Positions 6,275-13,069 of a stretch of 13,930 nucleotides of DNA are shown here, piece by piece. Below the pieces are notes generated by a model. The model saw only the letters and a program-made list of their open reading frames with translations. It had not been told where the DNA came from and did no database searches. The stretch is taken from NCBI GenBank assembly GCA_021807975.1, contig JAKBCJ010000077.1, positions 1 to 13,930 on the forward strand, in the 5' to 3' direction. Position 1 is the stretch's first letter; each line of letters starts with the position of its first letter. The translations under genes were made by a program, and so were the position numbers. The stretch is from Pseudomonadota bacterium (GTDB taxonomy: Bacteria; Pseudomonadota; Alphaproteobacteria; Acetobacterales; Acetobacteraceae).

Positions 6275-6984
6275 CAGCATTAGAGGATATTTTTCAACCC
6301 GAACCCGCCACTTCTGCGGCGGCGGCGACTGCTGTTATCGGTGCCAGGCCATCGCCGCTGCCGGCTTTGCATCTGGACGCCGCACTTCGGGCGGTGGCGC
6401 CGCATTTGGCGGATCAGCCGCGCGCGGACTGGGCGGCGGCGCTCGAACAACCTCTGGCTCGCGCCGGCATCGCCTCGGTGCGTTGCGTCGCCGCGTTTCT
6501 CGGGCAGTGCGCCGTGGAAAGTGGCGGCTTTCAGGAGCTGGAGGAAGACCTCTACTACAGCGCCGTGCGATTGTGCGAGGTCTGGCCGTCCCGCTTTGCC
6601 GATATAGCGTCGGCGGAAGCCTGCGCGATGCAGCCGGAAAAGCTGGCCAACATCGTCTATGCCGATCGCATGGGCAACGGCGATGCGGCGTCCGGCGACG
6701 GCTGGCGGTTCCGTGGGCGTGGGTTGATTCAGATCACCGGGCGATGGGCATACGAACATTTTGCCCGGGCGATGAATATGCCGCTGGATCAGGCGGTCAG
6801 CCACGCGGGAACCCGGGCCGGGGCCGCCGACAGCGCGGTGTGGTTCTGGACCGCGAACGATTTGAACGCCCTGGCCGGTTCCTGGTCGATCGACCTGCTG
6901 ACCCGCAAAATCAACGGCGGTTCGGCCGGCGCGGCGGAACGAATCCGCCTGTGCGATGCCGCCTTGCATGCACTGGAAGCTTGA
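6259..6984 (+). CDS. GH19-family endolysin (chitinase-like peptidoglycan hydrolase)
   Basis: This 241-aa lysozyme-type enzyme of glycoside hydrolase family 19 is predicted to cut the glycan backbone of peptidoglycan. The catalytic acid lies in GQCAVESGGF (E87), and the second acidic position in the following ELEEDLYYS (E95/E96). The long motif from YADRMGNGD to RFRGRGLIQITGR (134-162) is diagnostic for phage and bacterial GH19 lysozymes. No signal peptide or membrane segment is seen, so release would need the holin encoded next. The first 30 residues are Ala-rich and probably unstructured. The ATG at 6259 has a strong AGGGGG site. Codon use and GC content look like the host's, although the promoter region is A/T-rich. 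The stop is separated from the holin ATG by one base. Whether it belongs to a prophage remnant, a gene transfer agent or a domesticated lysis system is open. Confidence 0.85.
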   Translation: MSGVLTALEDIFQPEPATSAAAATAVIGARPSPLPALHLDAALRAVAPHLADQPRADWAAALEQPLARAGIASVRCVAAFLGQCAVESGGFQELEEDLYYSAVRLCEVWPSRFADIASAEACAMQPEKLANIVYADRMGNGDAASGDGWRFRGRGLIQITGRWAYEHFARAMNMPLDQAVSHAGTRAGAADSAVWFWTANDLNALAGSWSIDLLTRKINGGSAGAAERIRLCDAALHALEA

Positions 6985-6985
6985 T

Positions 6986-7639
6986 ATGTTCGCAGCGCTC
7001 ATTCCCCTGGTACTTAGCCTCGCGCCGCAACTCGCCGGGATGATCTTTGGATCGAAGGGCGCCGACGCCACGGCGCAAGTGGCGGGCGTTGTACAGACGG
7101 TTGTCGGGACGGTGGCAGACCTCAGCCAGCCGGGCGGCGTTGCCGCGGCGGTGGCGCATTTGCAGGCGAACCAGCAGGCTTCGGCTGATCTTGCGGCGAA
7201 ACTCGCCGATCTGCACCTGCGGATGCTGAAAGAGCAGGATGCCGAATCGCAGGCTTTGCGGCAGGACGCCATGGACGAACTGAAGGCCAGACTAGGCGAT
7301 GCGTCCTCGGCCCGGGATATGGCCTCGACGCTGGCGCAGGCCCACAGCGGGCTGGCTTACGGCAGCATGATCGTTTCGGTGGTCATCGTCGTGGCCTTCG
7401 GCTGGACGACCTATGCGGTGCTGACCCACCATCTCAGCGCGTCGGACGGGCAGTTCGGTTCGGTCCTGGTCGGCACGCTGGCTGCGATGGCGACTCAGGT
7501 AGCGAATTACTGGCTCGGGTCCAGTCTGGGCAGTTCCACCAAGAATGCACTGCTGGCGAATGCGCAGAACAGTCTGGCGACCAGTGTTCCCGCGCATTTT
7601 CTGAAAAATGGAATCAAGGACCAGAAAGCAGTTGGCTGA
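6986..7639 (+). CDS. holin-like protein with three hydrophobic segments (GTA/phage 3TM type)
   Basis: The 217-aa product has a hydrophobic N-terminal segment (residues 2-21), a long Ala/Gln-rich, probably helical middle part (about 55-118), and two clear membrane helices at about 123-147 and 156-178. The last ends in the conserved NYWLGSSLGSSTKNALL stretch seen in holins of phages and of gene transfer agents (I recall the family as GTA_holin_3TM). Holins open the inner membrane so that a cytosolic endolysin reaches the wall. The start is the ATG at 6986, one base after the endolysin TGA, with GGAAG in front; the longer frame from 6956 lies inside the endolysin gene. The order endolysin then holin is the reverse of the common phage order. 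Its last 26 bases overlap, tail to tail, the glycosyltransferase gene on the other strand. Confidence 0.75.
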   Translation: MFAALIPLVLSLAPQLAGMIFGSKGADATAQVAGVVQTVVGTVADLSQPGGVAAAVAHLQANQQASADLAAKLADLHLRMLKEQDAESQALRQDAMDELKARLGDASSARDMASTLAQAHSGLAYGSMIVSVVIVVAFGWTTYAVLTHHLSASDGQFGSVLVGTLAAMATQVANYWLGSSLGSSTKNALLANAQNSLATSVPAHFLKNGIKDQKAVG

Positions 7640-9050
7640 ACACCCGATCGAGCACGCCGGTCCAGTCGCCCGCGGTCGTTTGGCGGAACAGGCGGGCGGA
7701 CGCATACCAGGGGCTGTCGGATCGTGCCAAACCCCAGCGCCAGTCCGGGGCGTGCGGCAGCATTATCCACACCGGTCTGCTCAGCGCGCCGGCTAGATGG
7801 GCGACCGAGGTATCCACGGAGATCACGAGGTCCAAATTGGCGATCAGCGCGGCGGTTTCGGCATAGTCGGTCATCGCCGATGTCAGATTGGGTAGGCGCA
7901 GGCGCCCGCCGGGGTGAAGATCGACAAATTCCACGCCGGGAATATCCGGCAGGCGGATCTGTTCCAGCGGGACAGACCGCCGCCGGTCGGCGGGATGGTT
8001 CGGATTGCCACTGAACACCGCGCCGATTTTGCGTCCCGCCGGCAGGCGGGCGGCCCATGCCGCCGTCCGAACCGGGTCAGCCCGCAGATAGCCCGCCGCG
8101 GCAGGGATCGTCGCCAGCGTCGTGCCGAAAACGAACGGCAGGCTGGCCATGTCGATCCAGGCATCATGGGCCGGTGGCGTCTGTCCATGCGCACACACGC
8201 TCACGCCTTGCATGGTGCCGATCAGTGCTATCAGGGATGGGGGGCAAACCAGAACAGGGTGTCCGCCCCTCGCCACGATCGCTGGCAGATAGCGGGCGAA
8301 CTGGATGGCGTCGCCGAATCCTTGCTCCGCCCGGATCAGGATCGTTCGGCCCGCCGGGTCCGACCCGTCCCATGCCGGCCCGGGCAGCGGCGGAAAATCC
8401 GAATGGTAGCGGGCGTGACGCTTTCGCCATTCGTATTCGGCGAACCCACGAGTCAGATCGCCGCCCAGCAGCGCGGCGGTGGCCAGGTTCCAGTGCGCAG
8501 GGGCGAAATCCGGGCGCAGGCCGATCGCCGTTTCGCAGGCCCGCACGGCTTCCTCCAGCCGGCCCTGCCTGGTCAGGATGTATCCAAGGCTGGTGTGGGC
8601 CTCCGGCTGCGCGGGGTCCAGCCGGATCGCGGTTCGGTACAAGGTTTCGGCGGATCCAAGGTCGTCCAGATCGGCCGACGCATTGCCCATGTTTAGCCAG
8701 GAAGGCGCGTGATCGGGGCGCAGCGACAGTGCTCTTGCAAATGCCGCGCACGCCAGGGAATGGCAACCGAGCGCATTGAGCGCGGTGGCGAGGGCGTAGT
8801 GAAGTTCGGGGTCGTTGGGCGTTCGCGCCAGCGCGGCTTTGGCATGGATCGCCACCCGATCCCAGCGTTCGGCCAGCAGCAGCGCGCGCACCAGATTGCG
8901 CCTGGCGCCGCGATGGTCCGGTTCATCGGTCAAGGCCCGGGTCAGCAGGCCGGCGGCATGGTCGGCGTCGTTGTTTCGCAGTGCGAGAAGACCCTGCATA
9001 TACAGGCTTGGGGAAACGGCGGCCGGCGGGCTGGGCGGGTGCGGATGCAT
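7614..9050 (-). CDS. TPR protein with C-terminal GT9-like glycosyltransferase domain
   Basis: This 478-aa fusion starts with a Pro-rich stretch (1-14). It continues with about five to six tetratricopeptide repeats (roughly 16-215), for example SWLNMGNASADLDDLGSAETLYRTA and HTSLGYILTRQGRLEEAVRA. The rest is a glycosyltransferase-B-type domain: ILIRAEQGFGDAIQFARYLP (237-256), GAVFSGNPNH (343-352) and LVISVDTSVAHLAGALSRPVWIMLP (408-432), followed by DWRWG and SPWYASARLFRQ. The latter blocks resemble the nucleotide-sugar site of heptosyltransferase-like GT9 enzymes. Such TPR-GT proteins are common in alphaproteobacteria, and some are thought to glycosylate proteins, using the TPR part to hold the acceptor; the acceptor here is unknown. 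ATG 9050 has an AGGA ribosome site. The gene is divergent from the citrate-synthase-like gene (55 bp) and overlaps the holin gene by 26 bp at its end. Confidence 0.85.
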   Translation of the reverse strand: MHPHPPSPPAAVSPSLYMQGLLALRNNDADHAAGLLTRALTDEPDHRGARRNLVRALLLAERWDRVAIHAKAALARTPNDPELHYALATALNALGCHSLACAAFARALSLRPDHAPSWLNMGNASADLDDLGSAETLYRTAIRLDPAQPEAHTSLGYILTRQGRLEEAVRACETAIGLRPDFAPAHWNLATAALLGGDLTRGFAEYEWRKRHARYHSDFPPLPGPAWDGSDPAGRTILIRAEQGFGDAIQFARYLPAIVARGGHPVLVCPPSLIALIGTMQGVSVCAHGQTPPAHDAWIDMASLPFVFGTTLATIPAAAGYLRADPVRTAAWAARLPAGRKIGAVFSGNPNHPADRRRSVPLEQIRLPDIPGVEFVDLHPGGRLRLPNLTSAMTDYAETAALIANLDLVISVDTSVAHLAGALSRPVWIMLPHAPDWRWGLARSDSPWYASARLFRQTTAGDWTGVLDRVFSQLLSGP

Positions 9051-9105
9051 CCGGCTATCCTGCTGCCGGAATGGTTAACGAAAGCTGAAGAACGGAGCGA
9101 AATTC

Positions 9106-10167
9106 ATGGCAAACGGCCTGGATGGCGTGGTCGCCGCGGAGACTGTGCTCAGCCACACCGACCGAACCGACGGTATGGTATGGGTGCGCGGGCACGATTT
9201 GCCGGCGCTGGTGGCGAACCATGGCTTCGAGGGCACGGTCGCGCTGTTATGGGACGGGTTTGCCGGCGAGGGGCTGACCCGCGCCGGAACCATTGCCGGG
9301 TTCGGCGCTGCTCGGGTTGCCGCGTTCGCGGATATGCCGGCGTGGCTGCCGCAAACCCGGGGCAGGACACTGTTCGAGGGGATGCGGATCGCGATCGCCG
9401 CTGCCCCGGACAGCGCGGACGCCACGGCGCTGGTGGCGGCGTTCGCTGTGGCGGTGCCGGCTTTGGCGCGCCAGGCCGCTGGATTGCCGCCGATGGCGCC
9501 CGATCCATCGCTGACCACCGCGGCGGATCTGTTACGGATGCTGCATGGCGCCGAACCGGATGCCGGCAGGGTGGCGGCGCTGGATACATATTTCACGGTG
9601 ATGGCGGAGAGCGGACTGAGTGCATCGTCCTTCGCCGGCCGGGTTGTCGCGTCCACCCGGGCGTCGCTGGCGGCATCGGTGCTGGCGGCATGGTGCGCAT
9701 TCACCGGCGCCCTGCATGGCGGCGCGCCGGGCCCGACCCTGGACATGCTGGATGAAGCCGAACGAGCGGCCGATCTGGACGCCTGGGCGGAAGGCCGGTT
9801 GCGGTCGGGGGAGCGGCTGATGGGCTTCGGCCACCGGGTATTTCATGGCAACGACCCGCGCGCCGAGGCGATGCGCCGGTCGATGCTGGCGATGGGCCCG
9901 CGGGCCGGGCGTCTGGCGTTCGCCCAGCGGCTTGAAAAATCGGTCGCCGCGGCAATCGAACGGGTGAAGCCCGGCCGGACCTTGCCGCCGAATGTGGAAA
10001 TCATGGCGGCGCTGTTGCTGGACTCAGTCGGCATCCCGCGCGAGGCGTTCACCCTGGTGTTCGCGGTCGGACGCAGCACCGGATGGCTGGCGCATGCGAT
10101 GGAGCAGCAGAAGACCGGACGGATGATCCGGCCGGTGTCGGCGTATGTCGGCCCGCGGATCGGCTGA
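9106..10167 (+). CDS. citrate synthase / methylcitrate synthase family protein with altered active site
   Basis: The 353-aa, all-helical citrate-synthase-fold protein is close in length to short bacterial 'citrate synthase 2' enzymes. Visible landmarks are the start GLDGVVAAETVLS, GALHGGAPGPTLDMLDEAE with His204, GFGHRVF with His243, and NVEIMAALLLD with Glu298 where classical enzymes have the catalytic Asp; Glu is usual in the citrate-synthase-2 group. It ends TGRMIRPVSAYVGPRIG, also as in that group. The oxaloacetate-binding His that normally sits in a DHE or EHG motif before N-x-S-T appears to be Ser169 here (AESGLSASSF), and the nearby Asn is Ser172. It may therefore condense acetyl- or another acyl-CoA with a substrate other than oxaloacetate, or be weak or inactive. 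ATG 9106 follows GGAG at good spacing. It is not linked to other TCA or methylcitrate genes here. Confidence 0.85.
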   Translation: MANGLDGVVAAETVLSHTDRTDGMVWVRGHDLPALVANHGFEGTVALLWDGFAGEGLTRAGTIAGFGAARVAAFADMPAWLPQTRGRTLFEGMRIAIAAAPDSADATALVAAFAVAVPALARQAAGLPPMAPDPSLTTAADLLRMLHGAEPDAGRVAALDTYFTVMAESGLSASSFAGRVVASTRASLAASVLAAWCAFTGALHGGAPGPTLDMLDEAERAADLDAWAEGRLRSGERLMGFGHRVFHGNDPRAEAMRRSMLAMGPRAGRLAFAQRLEKSVAAAIERVKPGRTLPPNVEIMAALLLDSVGIPREAFTLVFAVGRSTGWLAHAMEQQKTGRMIRPVSAYVGPRIG

Positions 10168-10242
10168 TTGCGGGCAATGTTTCGAAAAACCCTGCCGACT
10201 TCGCGCGGCCGGGGATAGACTTGCCGGCAGCGCAGCGGCTTC

Positions 10243-10247
10243 GGAGG
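10243..10247 (+). promoter_or_regulatory. ribosome binding site deciding the GTG start of the persulfide dioxygenase
   Basis: A perfect GGAGG lies five bases before the GTG at 10253. It makes this GTG, rather than the frame's upstream start at 10145 inside the citrate-synthase-like gene, the probable beginning. Confidence 0.7.
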
Positions 10248-10252
10248 TTTTT

Positions 10253-11293
10253 GTGATCTTTCGCCAGTTATTCGACGCGACGTCGGGCACCTATACATAC
10301 CTTTTGGCGTCCCGCCGCGGCGGGGAGGCGCTGATTATCGATCCGGTTCTGGAAAAGGTCGAACGCTACCTGAAACTGATCGACGAGCTGGACCTGCGAC
10401 TGGTCAAGGCGGTGGATACTCACCTGCATGCCGATCACATCACCGGCCTTGGGGCACTGCGCGACAGCACAAGCTGCATCACCGTGATGGGCGCGCAATC
10501 CAGCGTCGATATCGTATCCATGCGGGTGGCCGACGGCGATGCGCTGCGGATCGAAGGATTGGAACTGGAAGTGATGTACACTCCGGGGCACACCGACGAC
10601 TCCTATAGCTTTCGCATGGCCGACCGGGTGTTTACCGGCGATACCCTGTTGATCCGAGGCACCGGGCGTACGGACTTCCAGAACGGGTCGGCCCGGGCGC
10701 AGTATGAATCGATCTTCAACCGGCTGTTGCGGCTGCCTGACGAAACGCTGGTGTTCCCGGGGCACGACTATAAAGGCGATACGGTCAGCACGATCGCCGA
10801 GGAACGGCGCTGGAACCCTCGGCTTCAGGTCGCCGATGCGGCGGCATACGAGGCATTGATGAACGGGCTGAACCTGTCCAATCCCAAGATGATGGATGTC
10901 GCGGTTCCGGCAAACCAGCGCCAGGGCTTCGCGCAGGAAGAAATCGCCCGGCTTGGCTGGGCCGTCGATGCGATCGAGGCCGCGTCTGTGATCGCTCAAC
11001 CTGGAACCGTGCTGGTGGACCTGCGGGAACCGGCCGAGCGGCACAAGGATGGCTCGATTCCAGGTGCGCTGCATGCACCGTACGCGGATATGCAGCAGAA
11101 TGTCCGGCGAGGCGGCATGCTGCATGAACTGGCTGCCACCGGGAAGCGCGATCTGTTATTCTACTGCGCGTTCGGAGAACGGTCCGCGATGGCGGTTCGC
11201 GCGGCGCACGATTCCGGGTTGGAAAGCGCAAAGCATATCGAAGGCGGAATGGCTGCCTGGAAGAAGGCGGGCGGGGCCGTGACGATGGGCTGA
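10253..11293 (+). CDS. persulfide dioxygenase (ETHE1-like metallo-beta-lactamase fold) fused to rhodanese domain
   Basis: The 346-aa protein has two domains. Residues 1 to about 235 are an ETHE1-type non-haem iron dioxygenase with the complete ligand set: H57 in THLHADH, with the accompanying H59, D61 and H62; H113 in TPGHTDDS; D130 in FTGDTLL; and H171 in FPGHDYKG. GTGRTDFQNG (136-145) is typical of this subgroup. Residues about 240-345 are a rhodanese sulfurtransferase domain with VDLREPAE and the active-site loop YCAFGERS, nucleophile Cys305. The enzyme oxidises glutathione persulfide to sulfite with O2, and the rhodanese part can move sulfane sulfur to or from thiosulfate, so together they detoxify sulfide-derived persulfides in the cytosol. 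Comparable dioxygenase-rhodanese fusions (PRF) are known in Burkholderia. The GTG start at 10253 has a perfect GGAGG. No sqr or sulfide regulator gene is adjacent within the window. Confidence 0.9.
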   Translation: MIFRQLFDATSGTYTYLLASRRGGEALIIDPVLEKVERYLKLIDELDLRLVKAVDTHLHADHITGLGALRDSTSCITVMGAQSSVDIVSMRVADGDALRIEGLELEVMYTPGHTDDSYSFRMADRVFTGDTLLIRGTGRTDFQNGSARAQYESIFNRLLRLPDETLVFPGHDYKGDTVSTIAEERRWNPRLQVADAAAYEALMNGLNLSNPKMMDVAVPANQRQGFAQEEIARLGWAVDAIEAASVIAQPGTVLVDLREPAERHKDGSIPGALHAPYADMQQNVRRGGMLHELAATGKRDLLFYCAFGERSAMAVRAAHDSGLESAKHIEGGMAAWKKAGGAVTMG

Positions 11294-11350
11294 TTCGGCG
11301 ACCGAGCGCCCGTCTTGAACCCGCCGCCGCGATCGGCGATGATTATTGCC

Positions 11351-12235
11351 ATGACCGACGCACAAAAACCGTTCCAGCGGCTCGACTATCTCGCTTCCAT
11401 CGACCGCCCCAAGCTGCAACTGCCCGATGGCAAGCGCGTTGCCGTTTTTCTGGTGGTTAACATCGAGCGGTGGGACAGCGACCGCACCATGCCGCGCCAG
11501 GTGCTGCCCGCGCCGCAGGGTGCCGCCGTGGTGCCCGATGTTCCGAACTGGGCGTGGCACGAATACGGCATGCGCGTGGGCTTCTGGCGGCTGAAAGCGG
11601 CGCTGGACTTGCATGGGATTGCACCCACTCTCTCGATCAACGGCGTCGTGCCGTCCGCCTATCCGCAGGTAACCAAGGCCTGCCGCGATGCGGGGTGGGA
11701 GTTCATGGTTCACGGTTACCACCAGATGGCAAGCCACCTGGTGGAAGATCAGCGCGCGATGATCCGCGATGCGATCGCCGCCCTGCGGGAGGCCGGGGGA
11801 CACGAGCCGGTGGGCTGGCTGGCGCCCGGCCTGACCGAGACACTGGAAACGCCCGACCTTCTGGCCGAAGCCGGAATTCAGTATTGCGCCGATTGGGTGG
11901 TGGATGACCTGCCGGCGACGCTGCGCACCAAACACGGCCCGATACTGACGATGCCCTATAGCGTGGAGCTGAACGACATCCCGATGATGATGGTCCAGCA
12001 CCATCGGGCGGAGGAACTGTTCGACCGCACCGTCGCCCAGTTCGAACGCCTGTACGAGGAAGCCGCCGATCAGGGCGCCAAGGTCATGGGGCTTGCGGTG
12101 CATCCGTATATCAGCGGCGTGCCGCATCGGATCGCCTGGTTCGAGCGTGCGTTGAGCCACATGGCCAGCCGTCCGGGGACGCTGTTCTGGCAGGGGCGCC
12201 AGATCATGGAGTGGTACAAAAAGGCCGTGGCATGA
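11351..12235 (+). CDS. polysaccharide deacetylase-fold hydrolase (NodB-like, PuuE-related)
   Basis: This 294-aa NodB-fold protein resembles the branch that includes the allantoinase PuuE, not peptidoglycan or chitin deacetylases. The usual TFDD is replaced by VVNIERWDSD (residues 36-45). VHGYHQMASH (120-129) supplies the histidine pair, WLAPGLTET (156-164) and YCADWVVDDLP (178-188) are the later blocks, and AVHPYISGVPHR (249-260) holds the C-terminal His motif. It is cytosolic, with no signal peptide. It probably hydrolyses a small C-N amide or ureide; the substrate cannot be named from sequence. The start is uncertain: ATG 11351 is chosen, ATG 11339 is possible, and an in-frame TTG at 11315 is unlikely; none has a clear ribosome site. 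It overlaps the next gene by ATGA, so the two products probably act in one short pathway. Confidence 0.8.
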   Translation: MTDAQKPFQRLDYLASIDRPKLQLPDGKRVAVFLVVNIERWDSDRTMPRQVLPAPQGAAVVPDVPNWAWHEYGMRVGFWRLKAALDLHGIAPTLSINGVVPSAYPQVTKACRDAGWEFMVHGYHQMASHLVEDQRAMIRDAIAALREAGGHEPVGWLAPGLTETLETPDLLAEAGIQYCADWVVDDLPATLRTKHGPILTMPYSVELNDIPMMMVQHHRAEELFDRTVAQFERLYEEAADQGAKVMGLAVHPYISGVPHRIAWFERALSHMASRPGTLFWQGRQIMEWYKKAVA

Positions 12236-13065
12236 ACCCGCTGACCGTCTGGGGCACGCTGAGTCAGACCCAACGCGACGCGGCCTATAACAACTCCGCC
12301 CACGTCGCCGACAGCCCGGTTCTGAACGCCGCTCGGGAGGTTGCGTCGTCGGTGTTCCGCACCACCAATCCGCTGCACCTGGACCTGCGCTACGGCAAGC
12401 GGGAGCGCAACACCTGGGACCTGTTCCCGCAGCATAACCCTGACGCGCCCTGCATCGTGTTCATCCACGGCGGCTACTGGCAGCGCAACAGCAAGGAGCA
12501 GTTCGCCAACCTGATCGCCGGCCCCTATGCGCGCGGGTGGTCGGCCGGGCTAATGGGGTACACGCTGGCACCCGATGCCTCGCTGAGCGAGATCGTCGCC
12601 GAAATCAACGAGTCGCTGGACTGGCTGGCGGCGCACGGCCCGGCGCACGGCATTAACGGGCCGGTGGTATTGTCCGGCTGGTCGGCCGGCGGGCATCTGA
12701 CGGCGATGTGCCTGGGTCATCCGCTGGTCAAGGCCGGGTTGGCGATTTCCGGCGTGTTCGAACTGGGGCCGGTGCGCGATACCTATCTGAACGACAAGCT
12801 GCGGCTGACCGAGGAGGAAATTGTCACCCTGTCGCCGATGCGCCTGCCGCCGGTGAACAAGCCGCTGGCGTTCGCCTATGGCACCGCCGAATTGCCGCCG
12901 TTGCAGTCCGACAGCCGTGATTTGCATGCCATCCGGGCGGCGGCACATATGCCGGGGGCTCTGATTCCGGTGCCGAGGGCCAATCATTTCACGATCGTGC
13001 ATGAATTGCGGGACGCCGGTGGCATTCTGACCCGCAACCTGCCGTTGTTGCTGCCGGATAGGTAA
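12232..13065 (+). CDS. alpha/beta hydrolase, arylformamidase-like (esterase/lipase HGGYW type)
   Basis: The product is a 277-aa alpha/beta hydrolase. IVFIHGGYWQR (75-85) carries the HGGYW oxyanion motif typical of kynurenine formamidase relatives. LSGWSAGGHLTAM (147-159) contains the nucleophile Ser151, and RANHFTIVHEL (249-259) the catalytic His252. The acid is probably in AYGTAELPPL (215-224), but I cannot assign the residue. The start ATG lies within the stop of the deacetylase-fold gene (ATGA); a GTG 21 bases upstream in frame is less likely. No signal peptide is visible. True kynurenine formamidase is possible, but no kynurenine or tryptophan genes are nearby. Coupling to a PuuE-like amidohydrolase suggests instead sequential hydrolysis of an N-formyl, carbamoyl or ester compound. 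The gene ends 4 bp from the convergent epimerase gene with no visible terminator between them. Confidence 0.8.
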   Translation: MNPLTVWGTLSQTQRDAAYNNSAHVADSPVLNAAREVASSVFRTTNPLHLDLRYGKRERNTWDLFPQHNPDAPCIVFIHGGYWQRNSKEQFANLIAGPYARGWSAGLMGYTLAPDASLSEIVAEINESLDWLAAHGPAHGINGPVVLSGWSAGGHLTAMCLGHPLVKAGLAISGVFELGPVRDTYLNDKLRLTEEEIVTLSPMRLPPVNKPLAFAYGTAELPPLQSDSRDLHAIRAAAHMPGALIPVPRANHFTIVHELRDAGGILTRNLPLLLPDR

Positions 13066-13069
13066 CGGT

